DNA of 64,000 nt from Bradyrhizobium sp. CB1015 (GTDB lineage Bacteria > Pseudomonadota > Alphaproteobacteria > Rhizobiales > Xanthobacteraceae): positions 6,324,001-6,388,000 of the forward strand of contig NZ_CP104174.1 in NCBI RefSeq assembly GCF_025200925.1, in the 5' to 3' direction. Position numbers and translations under genes: made by a program. Below, piece after piece: positions 8,518 to 17,807 of this stretch (position 1 is its first letter; every line of letters starts with the position of its first letter). The notes under the pieces are model-generated. The model saw nothing but the letters and a program-made list of their open reading frames with translations, searched no databases and had not been told where the DNA came from.

Positions 8518-8609
8518 GAGTACTATATGCTGCAGAACGCGTTGAGCTGGCGAATGATCCCATCGCTGCGACCGACATCGACGCGCGCCTTGCGTCCTAT
8601 GGCACCTTT
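8518..8609 (+). pseudogene. Frameshifted fragment of the 192-aa recombination-operon gene
   Basis: Bases 8518-8609 align with 4270-4360 of the intact gene. They encode EYYMLQNALSWR in one frame and, after a one-base deletion, NDPIAATDIDARLASYG in the next; the intact protein has [29 protein letters not shown]. Sequence outside this block is unrelated, so only a fragment survives. Confidence 0.75.
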
Positions 8610-8797
8610 CGGTCCTTAGATCCCTGCGCGCCAGCTGGTCCGGCCCCCGGGGGCGCGTTGGGGGCCGGCGGGGCCCTGCGGTCCTGGATCTCCCTTCCGC
8701 TCAGGATCCCTGTTACGAGTACAAGCGCGGTAACCAATACAGTCACCGTCATCCTTTTTTGCATATTGAGGGCCGCAAGGGATCCGAAGATGCGCAT
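8597..8797 (-). pseudogene. Possible decayed small collagen-like lipoprotein or secreted protein
   Basis: On the minus strand one frame gives a hydrophobic leader-like segment 'MTVTVLVTALVLVTGILSG'. The neighbouring frame at the same place gives collagen-type triplets 'KGDPGPQGPAGPQRAPGG'. A single frameshift between them would restore a signal peptide followed by Gly-X-Y repeats, a layout known for small bacterial collagen-like proteins. As it stands neither frame is complete, so it is called a remnant with low confidence. Confidence 0.35.
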
Positions 8798-8916
8798 TGA
8801 CCCATTGACCGATCACCTTCAAATACCTAAAGCCGCATGGACGCTCCGTCGCACGGCCCCAGGTGGCTCTGTCCAGCTTCCAGCCGGATTCCGATCCCCC
8901 ACAAACCTTTTTCGCA

Positions 8917-9579
8917 ATGGCCGCACCTGTGAAGGAGAACCGGCGGGCCTCTGACCCTAAGCATGCAGTCTTAAAAAGAATGAACTCGCCCCTTTTAGAT
9001 ACGATCAGTGCCTGGTTTCAAAATCTCGGCGATCTCACGCCGAGTTCGGTAATGGCGGTCTGCTTCGTATTTTTGATAATGGCTTTTATCGTGCTTCCCC
9101 GCACGCCTCTCACTTGCGCCGCCGGTGCCGCCTTTGGCTGGAAAGTCGCCGTAATCATCTTGTTGAGCGGTACCGTCGGAGCTATCCTCGCTTTCCTCAC
9201 TTCCCGCTACGTCGCGTCGAGCTGGTTTCGAAAAAGGCTTGAGAACAAGCCGAACTTCGGCGTCATTGCACAAGCAGTAGACGAGGAAGGCTGGCGCATT
9301 ATCGCGCTGATGCGTCTGGGCGTGCCCCTTCCCGGAGCAATTCAAAACTACCTGTTCGGTCTGACGAGGATTGACATCTCAACGTACTCGATCTCGACTT
9401 TTATTTTCACTGCGCCGCAAGTGTTCCTGTATTCGTTTCTGGGCGCGACCGGCCGAGCCTCGCTTCTGGACGAAAATCTAGGCATCTCGCTGATCACATT
9501 GGCGCTGATCATCCCACTTGTTGCCCTTATAGGATGGCGGGTAAGAGCCTTACTGTCGCGGCGAGCGCCACTGGCCTAG
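8917..9579 (+). CDS. TVP38/TMEM64 (VTT/DedA-like) family membrane protein (about 220 aa)
   Basis: Integral membrane protein with about five hydrophobic segments. VTT-domain hallmarks are 'VLPRTPLTCAAGAAFGW', a Gly-rich 'LLSGTVGAILAFLTSRYVA', and 'LMRLGVPLPGAIQNYLFGLT' (R-x-x-x-PxPxxxxNYxxG). Families with this fold include lipid scramblase-like and DedA proteins of the inner membrane; the substrate is unknown. In-frame starts exist at GTG 8863, ATG 8917 and ATG 8980, none with a strong ribosome-binding site. The first membrane segment starts after the last of these. It is separated from the polysaccharide locus by about 430 bases. Confidence 0.75.
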   Translation: MAAPVKENRRASDPKHAVLKRMNSPLLDTISAWFQNLGDLTPSSVMAVCFVFLIMAFIVLPRTPLTCAAGAAFGWKVAVIILLSGTVGAILAFLTSRYVASSWFRKRLENKPNFGVIAQAVDEEGWRIIALMRLGVPLPGAIQNYLFGLTRIDISTYSISTFIFTAPQVFLYSFLGATGRASLLDENLGISLITLALIIPLVALIGWRVRALLSRRAPLA

Positions 9580-10008
9580 ACGCGCGAGTTCGCTCACGCT
9601 CGAATTCAACGGCCGCCGAGCGCGCAGCGACGGCCCATTGCCAAATGCTCCTCATGCTCGGTCCCGGCGGAAGGGGTCTGAAACCGCGCGAACCGGCCGG
9701 TCTTGTATTTCGCCGCTTATCCCAAGGTGGGCCTAACAGGAACCACTGCTAAACCCTCAACTTTGTCCCTGGGGCGGGCTAGCGAAGACTTAGATTGTGC
9801 TGTGATGCTGCTCGTGATCCTGCTGCCAAACCGTGAGGCGGTTGCTGACCGCCCGCATCTCCCCCTTCGTTGATAGGCAATTGCTCGGTGACGTATATCG
9901 CCTACAAACGGGTGCATTTGCTTGACAAGCGGACGATGCTGGAAAACAAGAGACAAGAAAGTAGGCTAGCAGTCTCATCGATCCCAAATCGGTCGCCTGG
10001 ACATCGTT
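9580..10008. other. Intergenic region upstream of gmd; no gene seen
   Basis: No supportable gene. A TTGACA hexamer at 9922-9927 lies about 80 bases before gmd, but the matching -10 position is not consensus. It is the only obvious place for the promoter of the gmd-fcl-glycosyltransferase operon. Confidence 0.4.
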
Positions 10009-11094
10009 ATGAATGCTCAAGACTCCAAACAACGCATCGCCTTAATTACCGGCGTGACTGGACAGGACGGTGCGTATTTGGCCGAACATCTGCTATCGCT
10101 CGGCTATGTTGTGCACGGCATCAAACGGCGCTCGTCGTCATTCAATACCGCCCGCGTCGACCATCTCTACCAGGATCCGCATGTCGGGGAGGTGCCGTTC
10201 CTGATGCACTATGGCGACATGACAGACTCGACCAACCTCATCCGACTCATGCAGCAGATCAGGCCGACCGAGATCTATAACCTAGCCGCCCAGAGCCATG
10301 TCGGCGTCAGCTTCGAAAGCCCGGAATACACTGCAAATGCCGACGCGATCGGCGTGCTGCGGCTGCTCGAGGCCATCCGCATCCTCGGCATGGAGAAGGA
10401 GACGCGCTTCTACCAGGCCTCCACCTCCGAACTCTACGGCCTGGTGCAGGAGGTTCCGCAGAAAGAGACTACGCCGTTCTATCCGCGTTCGCCCTACGGC
10501 GTGGCAAAGCTCTACGGCTACTGGATCACCGTGAACTACCGCGAAGCCTACGGCATGTTTGCCTCGAACGGCATCCTGTTCAACCACGAGAGCCCGATCC
10601 GAGGCGAGACCTTCGTCACACGCAAGATCACCCGCGGCGTCGCCCGCATCGAGGTAGGGATCGAGGAAACGCTCTATCTCGGCAATCTCGAGGCCAAACG
10701 CGACTGGGGACACGCCAAGGACTATGTCGAGGGCATGCACATGATCCTGCAGGCCGAGAAGCCCGACGACTTCGTGCTCGCGACCGGCGAGACCCGCTCG
10801 GTCCGCGAGATGGTCGAGCTGTCCTTTGCCGAAGTGGGCCGTCAGATCGAGTGGCGCGGTACGGGCGTCAAGGAGACCGGCATCGACGGCAAGAGCGGCA
10901 GGACGGTGGTGCGTATCGATCCGACCTATTTCCGCCCCACCGAGGTCGATCTTCTCATCGGCGACGCCAGCAAGGCCCGCAAGCAGCTTGGCTGGAAGCC
11001 GAAGCGGACATTTGCCCAGCTCGTGCAGGAGATGATGGCGAGCGATCTGGCCGAGGCCAAGCGGGAAATCGCCCATGGCAAGCACCCCGTTTGA
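10009..11094 (+). CDS. gmd: GDP-mannose 4,6-dehydratase (361 aa)
   Basis: Converts GDP-D-mannose to GDP-4-keto-6-deoxy-D-mannose, the first step to GDP-L-fucose. It is an extended SDR: 'GVTGQDG' (GxxGxxG, residues 15-21) binds NADP, and 'STSELYG' and '[11 protein letters not shown]' (Tyr163, Lys167) form the catalytic triad. '[17 protein letters not shown]' and '[14 protein letters not shown]' are specific to Gmd. Length is typical. Its 3' end overlaps fcl by 20 bases, so both enzymes of the pathway are translationally coupled. Confidence 0.97.
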   Translation: MNAQDSKQRIALITGVTGQDGAYLAEHLLSLGYVVHGIKRRSSSFNTARVDHLYQDPHVGEVPFLMHYGDMTDSTNLIRLMQQIRPTEIYNLAAQSHVGVSFESPEYTANADAIGVLRLLEAIRILGMEKETRFYQASTSELYGLVQEVPQKETTPFYPRSPYGVAKLYGYWITVNYREAYGMFASNGILFNHESPIRGETFVTRKITRGVARIEVGIEETLYLGNLEAKRDWGHAKDYVEGMHMILQAEKPDDFVLATGETRSVREMVELSFAEVGRQIEWRGTGVKETGIDGKSGRTVVRIDPTYFRPTEVDLLIGDASKARKQLGWKPKRTFAQLVQEMMASDLAEAKREIAHGKHPV

Positions 11095-12046
11095 AGTGAA
11101 GGGCAAGACCGTCTACGTCGCCGGCCATCGCGGCATGGTCGGCAGCGCGCTCGTGCGCCGACTCGCGCAGGAAGATGCGAAGCTCGTCACGACAACCCGC
11201 AGCGAGGTCGACCTCTGCAACCAGGCCGCGGTATTCGACTGGTTTGCGAAGACGCGGCCGCAGGTTATCTTTCTGGCCGCAGCGAAGGTCGGCGGCATCG
11301 TCGCCAACAACACGCTGCGCGCCGAATTCATCTACGAGAACATCGCGATCGCAGCCAACGTGATCCATGCCGCGCATCAGAATGGCGCGGAGAAGCTGAT
11401 GTTTCTGGGCTCGTCCTGCATCTATCCAAAGCTCGCGGCCCAGCCGCTGCGCGAGGATTCGATGCTGACGGGGCCGCTCGAGCCGACCAACGAGCCTTAC
11501 GCGATCGCCAAGATCGCTGGCATCAAGATGGCGGAGGCCTATCGCAGCCAGTACGGCAGCGATTTCATTAGTGTGATGCCGACCAATCTCTACGGCCCCG
11601 GCGACAACTACAATCCCGAATACAGCCACGTCGTCGCCGCGCTGATCCGCCGGTTTCACGAGGCAAAGCTTTCAAACGCCGCCAACGTCGTCGTCTGGGG
11701 TACCGGCACGCCGCGGCGCGAATTCCTCTATGTCGACGACATGGCGGACGCCTGCGTGCACCTGATGAAGACCTATTCGAGCGCTGAGCTCGTCAATGTC
11801 GGCACCGGCGAAGACATCACCATCGCCGAATTCGCCCGCGTGGTTGCTGCCGCCGTCGGCTATCGCGGCGAGATCTCCTTCGACATCTCGCGCCCCGATG
11901 GCACGCCGCGCAAGCTGCTCGACATCAGCCGTCTTGCCAAGCTCGGCTGGCGCGCCAGGACCTCGCTGGAAGATGGCATCCGCCGCGCCTACGCGGCCTA
12001 TCTGGCCGAGAGCCAGGCCAAAGGGCTCTCACAGCCCCACGCCTGA
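11075..12046 (+). CDS. fcl: GDP-L-fucose synthase (GDP-4-keto-6-deoxymannose epimerase/reductase), 323 aa
   Basis: Bifunctional 3,5-epimerase and 4-reductase producing GDP-L-fucose. NADP motif '[11 protein letters not shown]' (residues 17-27), '[15 protein letters not shown]', catalytic '[11 protein letters not shown]' (Tyr142, Lys146) and 'NLYGPGDNY' are all family hallmarks. ATG 11075 lies inside the end of gmd. With gmd it gives a complete route from GDP-mannose to GDP-fucose. The next gene begins 23 bases downstream, so the sugar is probably used by that transferase or others in the locus. Confidence 0.96.
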   Translation: MASTPFEVKGKTVYVAGHRGMVGSALVRRLAQEDAKLVTTTRSEVDLCNQAAVFDWFAKTRPQVIFLAAAKVGGIVANNTLRAEFIYENIAIAANVIHAAHQNGAEKLMFLGSSCIYPKLAAQPLREDSMLTGPLEPTNEPYAIAKIAGIKMAEAYRSQYGSDFISVMPTNLYGPGDNYNPEYSHVVAALIRRFHEAKLSNAANVVVWGTGTPRREFLYVDDMADACVHLMKTYSSAELVNVGTGEDITIAEFARVVAAAVGYRGEISFDISRPDGTPRKLLDISRLAKLGWRARTSLEDGIRRAYAAYLAESQAKGLSQPHA

Positions 12047-12069
12047 CCGGCGAGGATCGTAGCTCGCAT

Positions 12070-13281
12070 ATGGATACTCCCGCAAAGCTGATCATCGCGG
12101 CCCAGTTCTATCCGCCTGATACGACCACGACGGCCGTCTATGTCGGCAAGATCGCCGACAGCCTCGCGCGCGATCGTCAGGTCGTCGTGATCTCCGCGAC
12201 ATCAGGCTCGGGCACGGCGGGCCACCCCGGCAAGCCCGAGATCGTCGAGCTCAAGAGCTGGAATCCGCGAAAATCGGCGCTTCTCCAACGTGCGGCGGCC
12301 ATCTGCCTGCTTGCGGCACAGATGTTCTTCTCGGTCTTGCGGCGGGCAAGGCCAGGTGACGTTGTATTCTGCGTCACGACACCGTTCACCCTGCCCTATA
12401 CCGTGCTCCTTGCAGCCAGATTGCGGGGCGCAAGGACCATGCTCCTGATCTACGATCTCTACCCGGAGGCGCTTGAGGCCGCCGGCATGGTCCGCTCCAA
12501 CTCGCTCGCGGTCCGGCTGATCCGTTTTGCCAACACGCTGCTGTTCCGGCGCCTAGACGCGATCATCGTGATCGGCCGCGACGTGCCGCCGCTGATCGAA
12601 AAATATCGAGGGGTCACAGCAGGCCAGCTTCACTTCATTCCGAACTGGGCGCTGATCCCGATCGGACACCGCAAGACCGATCCGGCCAGCCGCTTCCGCG
12701 CGCCGGATCCCTCGAAATTCACCGTCGGCCTGTCGGGTAATCTCGGCTTCACCCACGACCCCGCTACGGTTTTCGAAGCGGCCCGCCTGCTGCGGAAGGA
12801 GACGGACATTCATTTTGTCCTGTCCGGCTGGGGCGTGGGCTGGGCCGTGCTCAACGACCTCTTCGCCAAGGACAAGCTCGAGAATGTCACGATGTTCGAG
12901 CCAGTGCCTGAAGAGGAACTCGTCGAATTCCTGTCGGCCGCCGATCTCTGGGTCATCCCCTATCGCCGGCATATCGCCGGCGTCTCGATCCCGAGCCGTC
13001 TCTACAACATCCTCGCCGTCGGCCGGCCGGTGGTCGTCACCTCGGAAACAAATTCGGAAGGCGCGCTCGTGCTCGGTGAAGAGGCGATCGGATGGGTCGT
13101 CCCGCCGGAAAATCCCGCCGAGCTCGCGCGAGCCATTCGCGAGGCGGCGCGCGATCGGCGGGCCACGATGGACAAGGGTGTTCGCGCGGCAGGCGTTGCC
13201 GAGAGATATCGCGAGGATGTCGCCCTCGCCGGCTATCGCCAGGTTGTCAACCACGTTGCTCGAGGAAGGACACGCCGCTGA
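12070..13281 (+). CDS. Glycosyltransferase family 4, WbuB-like (403 aa)
   Basis: GT-B transferase. The N-terminal acceptor domain has 'AAQFYPPDTTTTAVYVGKIA' and the WbuB-type 'LLIYDLYPEALEAAG'. The C-terminal donor domain has 'VGLSGNLGFTHDP' and 'IPSRLYNILAVGRPVV', then a distal Glu-rich loop. WbuB-type enzymes add L-FucNAc or related deoxy sugars to lipid-linked O-unit intermediates on the cytosolic face. Position directly after gmd-fcl suggests fucose or another 6-deoxy sugar as donor (inference). A decayed fragment resembling its donor-site loop lies 470 bases downstream. Confidence 0.85.
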   Translation: MDTPAKLIIAAQFYPPDTTTTAVYVGKIADSLARDRQVVVISATSGSGTAGHPGKPEIVELKSWNPRKSALLQRAAAICLLAAQMFFSVLRRARPGDVVFCVTTPFTLPYTVLLAARLRGARTMLLIYDLYPEALEAAGMVRSNSLAVRLIRFANTLLFRRLDAIIVIGRDVPPLIEKYRGVTAGQLHFIPNWALIPIGHRKTDPASRFRAPDPSKFTVGLSGNLGFTHDPATVFEAARLLRKETDIHFVLSGWGVGWAVLNDLFAKDKLENVTMFEPVPEEELVEFLSAADLWVIPYRRHIAGVSIPSRLYNILAVGRPVVVTSETNSEGALVLGEEAIGWVVPPENPAELARAIREAARDRRATMDKGVRAAGVAERYREDVALAGYRQVVNHVARGRTRR

Positions 13282-13506
13282 GCGGCACTCGCAAGACAAG
13301 TGCCACCTCGCGGAACAGCAGGATTTTACGGAGAGCGGTAGCGTGCGGCATCAAAACTGCAATTTCCACCGACTCTTTCCGCCGCTCGGCCTGTCGTCGG
13401 CTAGAATGAACTTGTCAAGGCTCCAGCGATTAGAATGCCTACTAAAGGTTGCGTTCGGCCATCCGCTCCGACGACCTCGATTTTCTCGCGAACGACCGAC
13501 CTGTAG

Positions 13507-13600
13507 GTCATCTCTCACTGCCACAACCCTTGGGCATGTCTATGGCGAGCCGATCTTTCAATCTGCTCGCGGTCGGGCGTCCCGTGATCATGGGACGCTT
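13507..13600 (+). pseudogene. Fragment of a second GT4 glycosyltransferase gene
   Basis: In one frame the sequence reads 'GMSMASRSFNLLAVGRPVIM', which aligns with 'GVSIPSRLYNILAVGRPVV' of the intact enzyme encoded just upstream (12952-13040), gap-free at DNA level over about 90 bases. The surrounding 13282-13720 has no intact gene. It is therefore a remnant of a related transferase, not an active gene. Confidence 0.6.
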
Positions 13601-13720
13601 ACGAAGGGGCAACGTGCTGCCAGGCTGCCCGAAAAACACCGCGAGTCGATCCCCTTACGGGATACCGTTCTTGGTGGCTTGGGAGGACGGCGGAGTTAAC
13701 GGGACTAGTTGAAACCAGAG

Positions 13721-14677
13721 CTAATTAAGCGGCTTCTCATACCAGACAAAGTGCGAGAAGCCGTTCTTCGGCCAGCCGCCCGTTTCCTGCTCCAAGATCT
13801 TGAGCCCGAACAAATCCGCCAGCGTCTGCAATTCGTTCGCGTGATAGAAACGCGCGATAGGTGTCAGAAAAAAGTCGCCGAACTGCTCCCATGACGGCTC
13901 TATTGCAGGAAACTTCCACTTGCCTTGCACACAGCCCAGCGTGGCCCAGAGCGCGAGATGATAAGGCGGAAAAACGGTGAACTTCAGAACTCGATCGCCG
14001 ACTTTCTTTCCGAACAGATGCTGGACCCCCTTGAGGGGCGGGCTCAGGGCAAAATACAGAGAACGGTAGAGGTTGTCCCAATTGTAGACTGCATAAAGCA
14101 TCTTCCCGCCAGGCTTGAGAATGCGGACAAGCTCCATGAAGCATCGCATCGGATCCGGTGTGTGATGCGTCACTCCGTGCGAGATGACGATGTCAGCAAC
14201 TTCGTCCGCGATGGGAAGCCTGAGGTTCGAGCCGAGAACGCCCTCCGCATTGAGCGGCGGCCTCTGGATCTGCCGAATCGAGCCATAGGCAAGGTCAATC
14301 CCGAACGGCGTTATTCCCCGATGCTCCTTGAACGCCTGAACGATGGCTCCCTTTCCACACCCGACCTCGATGACGGTGTCAGCCCGCGCGAAGAGATAGT
14401 CGTATTTTGAATCCCGAAGCCAGCGCCCCAACGGAAGGTTGTCCAGATCCATGTAGTTGTTGCAGGGCGTCTCATCGTAGTGATCCCGAACGCGGTTGTG
14501 TATGCTGTCGGGGATGACCGCCGTCGTTCCTGCATCCGGACGCAGATCCGCAACATCGCCCATGAAGCCGTAGCGCAGACCAGACGTCTCGCCGCGGAGG
14601 TGATCTCCCTCGATGACGAGAGAGCCGAGATCAACGGGGTCTCGGAGCAAGCTCAGATATTTGGGAACAAAGGACAT
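13721..14677 (-). CDS. Class I SAM-dependent methyltransferase (318 aa)
   Basis: Motif I 'VIEVGCGKGAIVQAF' (about residue 100), motif II region 'PFGIDLAYGSI', 'VADIVISHGVTHHTPDP' and post-motif 'ELVRILKPGGKMLYAVYNWD' define a methyltransferase-11-like Rossmann domain. An N-terminal extension resembles Trm112-type or zinc-less leader segments of surface-polysaccharide methyltransferases. The C-terminal 120 residues carry aromatic and hydrophobic stretches. It is on the opposite strand to its neighbours, so it is transcribed separately. Acceptor unknown; a sugar O-methylation in the polysaccharide is the likely role. Confidence 0.82.
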   Translation of the reverse strand: MSFVPKYLSLLRDPVDLGSLVIEGDHLRGETSGLRYGFMGDVADLRPDAGTTAVIPDSIHNRVRDHYDETPCNNYMDLDNLPLGRWLRDSKYDYLFARADTVIEVGCGKGAIVQAFKEHRGITPFGIDLAYGSIRQIQRPPLNAEGVLGSNLRLPIADEVADIVISHGVTHHTPDPMRCFMELVRILKPGGKMLYAVYNWDNLYRSLYFALSPPLKGVQHLFGKKVGDRVLKFTVFPPYHLALWATLGCVQGKWKFPAIEPSWEQFGDFFLTPIARFYHANELQTLADLFGLKILEQETGGWPKNGFSHFVWYEKPLN

Positions 14678-14943
14678 CGCATCTCGGTAAAAGTAGAAAA
14701 TTTCAGGAAAATCCGTGAGGCGGCCGGGACCTTAGACTTCTCCGACTTCGTGAAGCAAGCCTCTTGTTCGGAGCTCACGCCTCATGATGCAAGTTCCATG
14801 ATCGGCGTCGGTATACCCGCAAGGCTGCGCCCCGATACGCATATCCGCCCTTAAGGCTTGACAACAAAAGGTAAATTCGAAACATGCTGCGATCCTGCAA
14901 CCAATGCGCGCGAGCCACACCGTGACAAGCAATTCAATGAGCA

Positions 14944-16650
14944 GTGACGTCACCGCTCGAACGAACGACGCGCGCGAGCGCCATGTCATCGTCTAACGAC
15001 ATAGCCATAACCGAGCGCTCCGCGCGCATTCGACTGTCGGTCGCGGATCCGGCTGATCTCCTGTTCATTGCGGCCGCGGCCATCTGGTTGATCCAGGCCG
15101 TCTACATGATTGGGCATGTCGACAGCTGGCTCGACGAAGGCCTCTATCTGATTAAGTCAGGCGAATATTTCAGCGGCCGAGTCCAGCCCTACTCGCTCGA
15201 GGACGCGACCGCCTACCCGCCGCTTTATTTCTATGTGCTCGGAGCGGCGCAATGGCTGTTCGGCCACGGGCATCTGGCGGGGCGCCTCTTGTCCGTCTTT
15301 CTTTCCCTGTGCACGCTCATTCTTCTGCGCAAAAGCGCGCATCGGTGCCTGCGCGACCGGCTGGCCGCCGCACTTGCAGTGCTCATTTATGCCGCAAATC
15401 CGATGGTCGTCGCTTATATGTCGACCGCGACTCCTTACGCAATCATCACCCTGCTCACCCTGGCATCGTTTCTGGTCGTCACGGAAACCAAGCCGCTCCA
15501 CCCCTTACTGCAGGCGACAAGCATGGGGGTGCTTGCCGCCGCACTCGTCCTGATCAGGCTCAATCTCGCAGCCACGCTGCCAATGTTCGCAGCGGTCCAT
15601 CTGCTGGTAAGCGGACAAGCGAAGAAACGCGCCCTGGCCACGCTTGGGGGAGCGGCGCTGGTCGCAGGCGCTTGTCTCGTCGTCAGCATCATGATCTTCG
15701 GGCACGGCCTCTTCGAAACGCTCTCCTTCCTGCCCGGCCTTGCTCAAATTCTCTGGCGCTTTACCGACGTCGGCACCGAAATGCAGGACGTCCTCACCCT
15801 CACGCGTTCGCCGAACGACTTGCAGTTCAGCTGGTCCGTGGTTCGCGAAGTCGCCAACCGCTTTTTCCTGCAACTCTATCCGGCGCTGCTTCTGCCCGCG
15901 ATTCCGGGCGGAGCGCTCAGCCTGGTGCACTTCCGCCGCCTACCTCTTGCAGGCTTCTGCACGCTGTATTTCGTCGTCATGACGCTCGTGCACCTTCTGG
16001 GCTCCCAGAGCTATTGCCCGCCGTGCCTGATGGCTTATGCTAACTACTTCCTGCCGTTTGCGGCCATTCCCGCCGCTCTCTGTATCGTGACGATCGGTGC
16101 AAGGATTCCCGCCTCCGCAGGACGCACAGGACTGATCCTGTTCATCCTTGCTACAGACTACTACGCCGCCTCGAGGAGCAGGCTTGGAATGCTGATCTCT
16201 GATTGGTGGTCGAACCCACTCGCCAACGTTCAGACTCTCGCGCAATCCCTCAAACCGCTTCTTCCTGACGGCCGCGTCCTCGTGCTCTCGGGCAAATATC
16301 AGCCCGTGCAAGCCGTCTGGCTCGCGGGCCGCTTCATAGAGCCCTACAGCGTAAGCCTTTTTCCCAACCTGCGCGAGCCTCTGGACGGCCTCAATCCCGA
16401 GACCAAGGCGAAGGCGCGCCATGCTTTGCAGATGCGCGGATTTCGCGACGCGACCGCTCTGATCGAGGATTTGAAGCGACCGGCGACAGCCGTCGTTCTT
16501 CAGGAAGCGCCTCCGCTGGGCGACATGCTCGCCGTTTACCTCGGAAAACCCAATGCTGAGCAGGTCGAAAACACGCTTCGCGAGCGTTACAGCAAGGTGG
16601 GCGACGCATCGGAGGGCAACGTCACCGTCTCCGTCTGGCTCCCAAAGTAA
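14944..16650 (+). CDS. Multi-spanning membrane glycosyltransferase, GT39/ArnT-like (568 aa)
   Basis: About ten membrane segments followed by a soluble C-terminal domain of about 150 residues. The first periplasmic loop holds 'VDSWLDEGLYLIKSGEYFSG', where the Asp/Glu pair matches the catalytic acidic motif of PMT/ArnT-type transferases that use polyprenyl-phosphate sugars on the periplasmic side. It starts a run of co-directional genes, and its stop is four bases before the next start. GTG 14944 and ATG 14983 are both possible starts. Donor and acceptor unknown. Confidence 0.72.
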   Translation: MTSPLERTTRASAMSSSNDIAITERSARIRLSVADPADLLFIAAAAIWLIQAVYMIGHVDSWLDEGLYLIKSGEYFSGRVQPYSLEDATAYPPLYFYVLGAAQWLFGHGHLAGRLLSVFLSLCTLILLRKSAHRCLRDRLAAALAVLIYAANPMVVAYMSTATPYAIITLLTLASFLVVTETKPLHPLLQATSMGVLAAALVLIRLNLAATLPMFAAVHLLVSGQAKKRALATLGGAALVAGACLVVSIMIFGHGLFETLSFLPGLAQILWRFTDVGTEMQDVLTLTRSPNDLQFSWSVVREVANRFFLQLYPALLLPAIPGGALSLVHFRRLPLAGFCTLYFVVMTLVHLLGSQSYCPPCLMAYANYFLPFAAIPAALCIVTIGARIPASAGRTGLILFILATDYYAASRSRLGMLISDWWSNPLANVQTLAQSLKPLLPDGRVLVLSGKYQPVQAVWLAGRFIEPYSVSLFPNLREPLDGLNPETKAKARHALQMRGFRDATALIEDLKRPATAVVLQEAPPLGDMLAVYLGKPNAEQVENTLRERYSKVGDASEGNVTVSVWLPK

Positions 16651-16654
16651 GCTC

Positions 16655-17803
16655 ATGCGCATTCTCGAAATGAACTATGAGTTTCCACCCGTCGGTGGTG
16701 GTGGCGGCAAGGCCACCGAAGACCTGGCGACGGAGCTTTCGAAGCTGGGCCACTCGATCCGCGTCCTGACAGCGCGGCAGGGCAATCTGCCGCGCCTGGA
16801 AACCAGCGCCGGATTAGAAGTCGAGCGCATCTTCGCGTTTCGTAGGCAGCGCGACCGCTGCTCCGTCTGGGAGATGATCGGCTTTATCCTGATGGCCGTC
16901 CCAGCCGGGCTGCGAACGGTCCGCACATTTCGTCCAGACGCAATCCACGTCCATTTCGCGGTGCCGACCGGTTTCGCGGCGTGGCTGGTTGCCATGCTCT
17001 CGGGCACGCCATACGTCTTGACGGCGCATCTCGGCGACGTTCCGGGCGGCACGCCGGAACAGACCGACAAGTTCTTCCGCGTGATCAAACCGCTTACCAG
17101 ACCAATCTGGCATGGCGCCGCCACCGTCACGGCCGTCAGCTCATTCGTTGCCCGGCTCGCGCGCGACGCCTATGGACTTGAGGCCATTGTCATTCCGAAC
17201 GGCGTCGATATCGATAAATCACCGGCGGTTCCGCGCGCGCCGGAGAGCACCGTCAAGCTGATCTTCGCGGGGCGCATGGTGGCTCAAAAAAATCTTGCGT
17301 GGGGGCTGCAGCGGCTCGCGGCCGTCAATGACCGGAACTGGACGCTCGACCTGTTCGGCGATGGTCCGAGCAGAGCGGCCCTGGAACGGCACTGTGCGGT
17401 GCTCGGCCTTTCCGATCGCGTCGCATTTCATGGTTGGGTCACACCGGCGGAAGTCGATCTTGCAATGTCCCGCTCCGATATCCTGTTTATGCCGTCGCTG
17501 AGCGAAGGCCTTTCCCTGGTCGCAATCAACGCGCTGGCGCACGGGCTCGCGCTCGCCTGCTCACGCATCGACGGCTTTGCCGACGTGCTCGTCGAGAACG
17601 AGAACGGACTGTCGGCGGCGCTCGACGATCCCAGGGGATTCGAACACGCTCTTACGCGTCTCCTGGATGACCGGGATCAGCTGTTGCGCATGAAACTCGC
17701 AAGCAGGGCCAAAGCGGCCGCGTTCGACCGCAGATCGATCGCTGCTCGTTACGAGCAAGTCCTGCGGTCGGCCGCCTCGCAGCATACCCACGGGCGCAAG
17801 TGA
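16655..17803 (+). CDS. Glycosyltransferase family 4 (382 aa)
   Basis: GT-B retaining transferase. The N-terminus 'MRILEMNYEFPPVGGGGGKA' contains the Gly-rich loop after strand 1. 'VHFAVPTGFAAWLVAMLSG' and 'LTAHLGDVPGG' follow. The donor domain has 'LIFAGRMVAQKNLAWGL' and 'MPSLSEGLSLVAINALAHG', the EX7E motif with Glu in SEG. ATG 16655 was chosen because the frame upstream lies inside the previous gene. It adds one sugar to a growing repeat in the cytoplasm. It is part of a tight five- to six-gene operon. Confidence 0.9.
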   Translation: MRILEMNYEFPPVGGGGGKATEDLATELSKLGHSIRVLTARQGNLPRLETSAGLEVERIFAFRRQRDRCSVWEMIGFILMAVPAGLRTVRTFRPDAIHVHFAVPTGFAAWLVAMLSGTPYVLTAHLGDVPGGTPEQTDKFFRVIKPLTRPIWHGAATVTAVSSFVARLARDAYGLEAIVIPNGVDIDKSPAVPRAPESTVKLIFAGRMVAQKNLAWGLQRLAAVNDRNWTLDLFGDGPSRAALERHCAVLGLSDRVAFHGWVTPAEVDLAMSRSDILFMPSLSEGLSLVAINALAHGLALACSRIDGFADVLVENENGLSAALDDPRGFEHALTRLLDDRDQLLRMKLASRAKAAAFDRRSIAARYEQVLRSAASQHTHGRK

Positions 17804-17807
17804 CACA

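Noticed and set aside
9922..9950. Sigma-70-like promoter (TTGACA) before gmd
   Set aside because: The hexamer at the right -10 spacing is AACAAG, not a convincing match, so no promoter is called.
10282..11106. Long minus-strand open frame opposite gmd
   Set aside because: Its residues mirror the codon pattern of gmd and fcl on the other strand; it has no recognisable domain and is typical of antisense frames in high-GC DNA.
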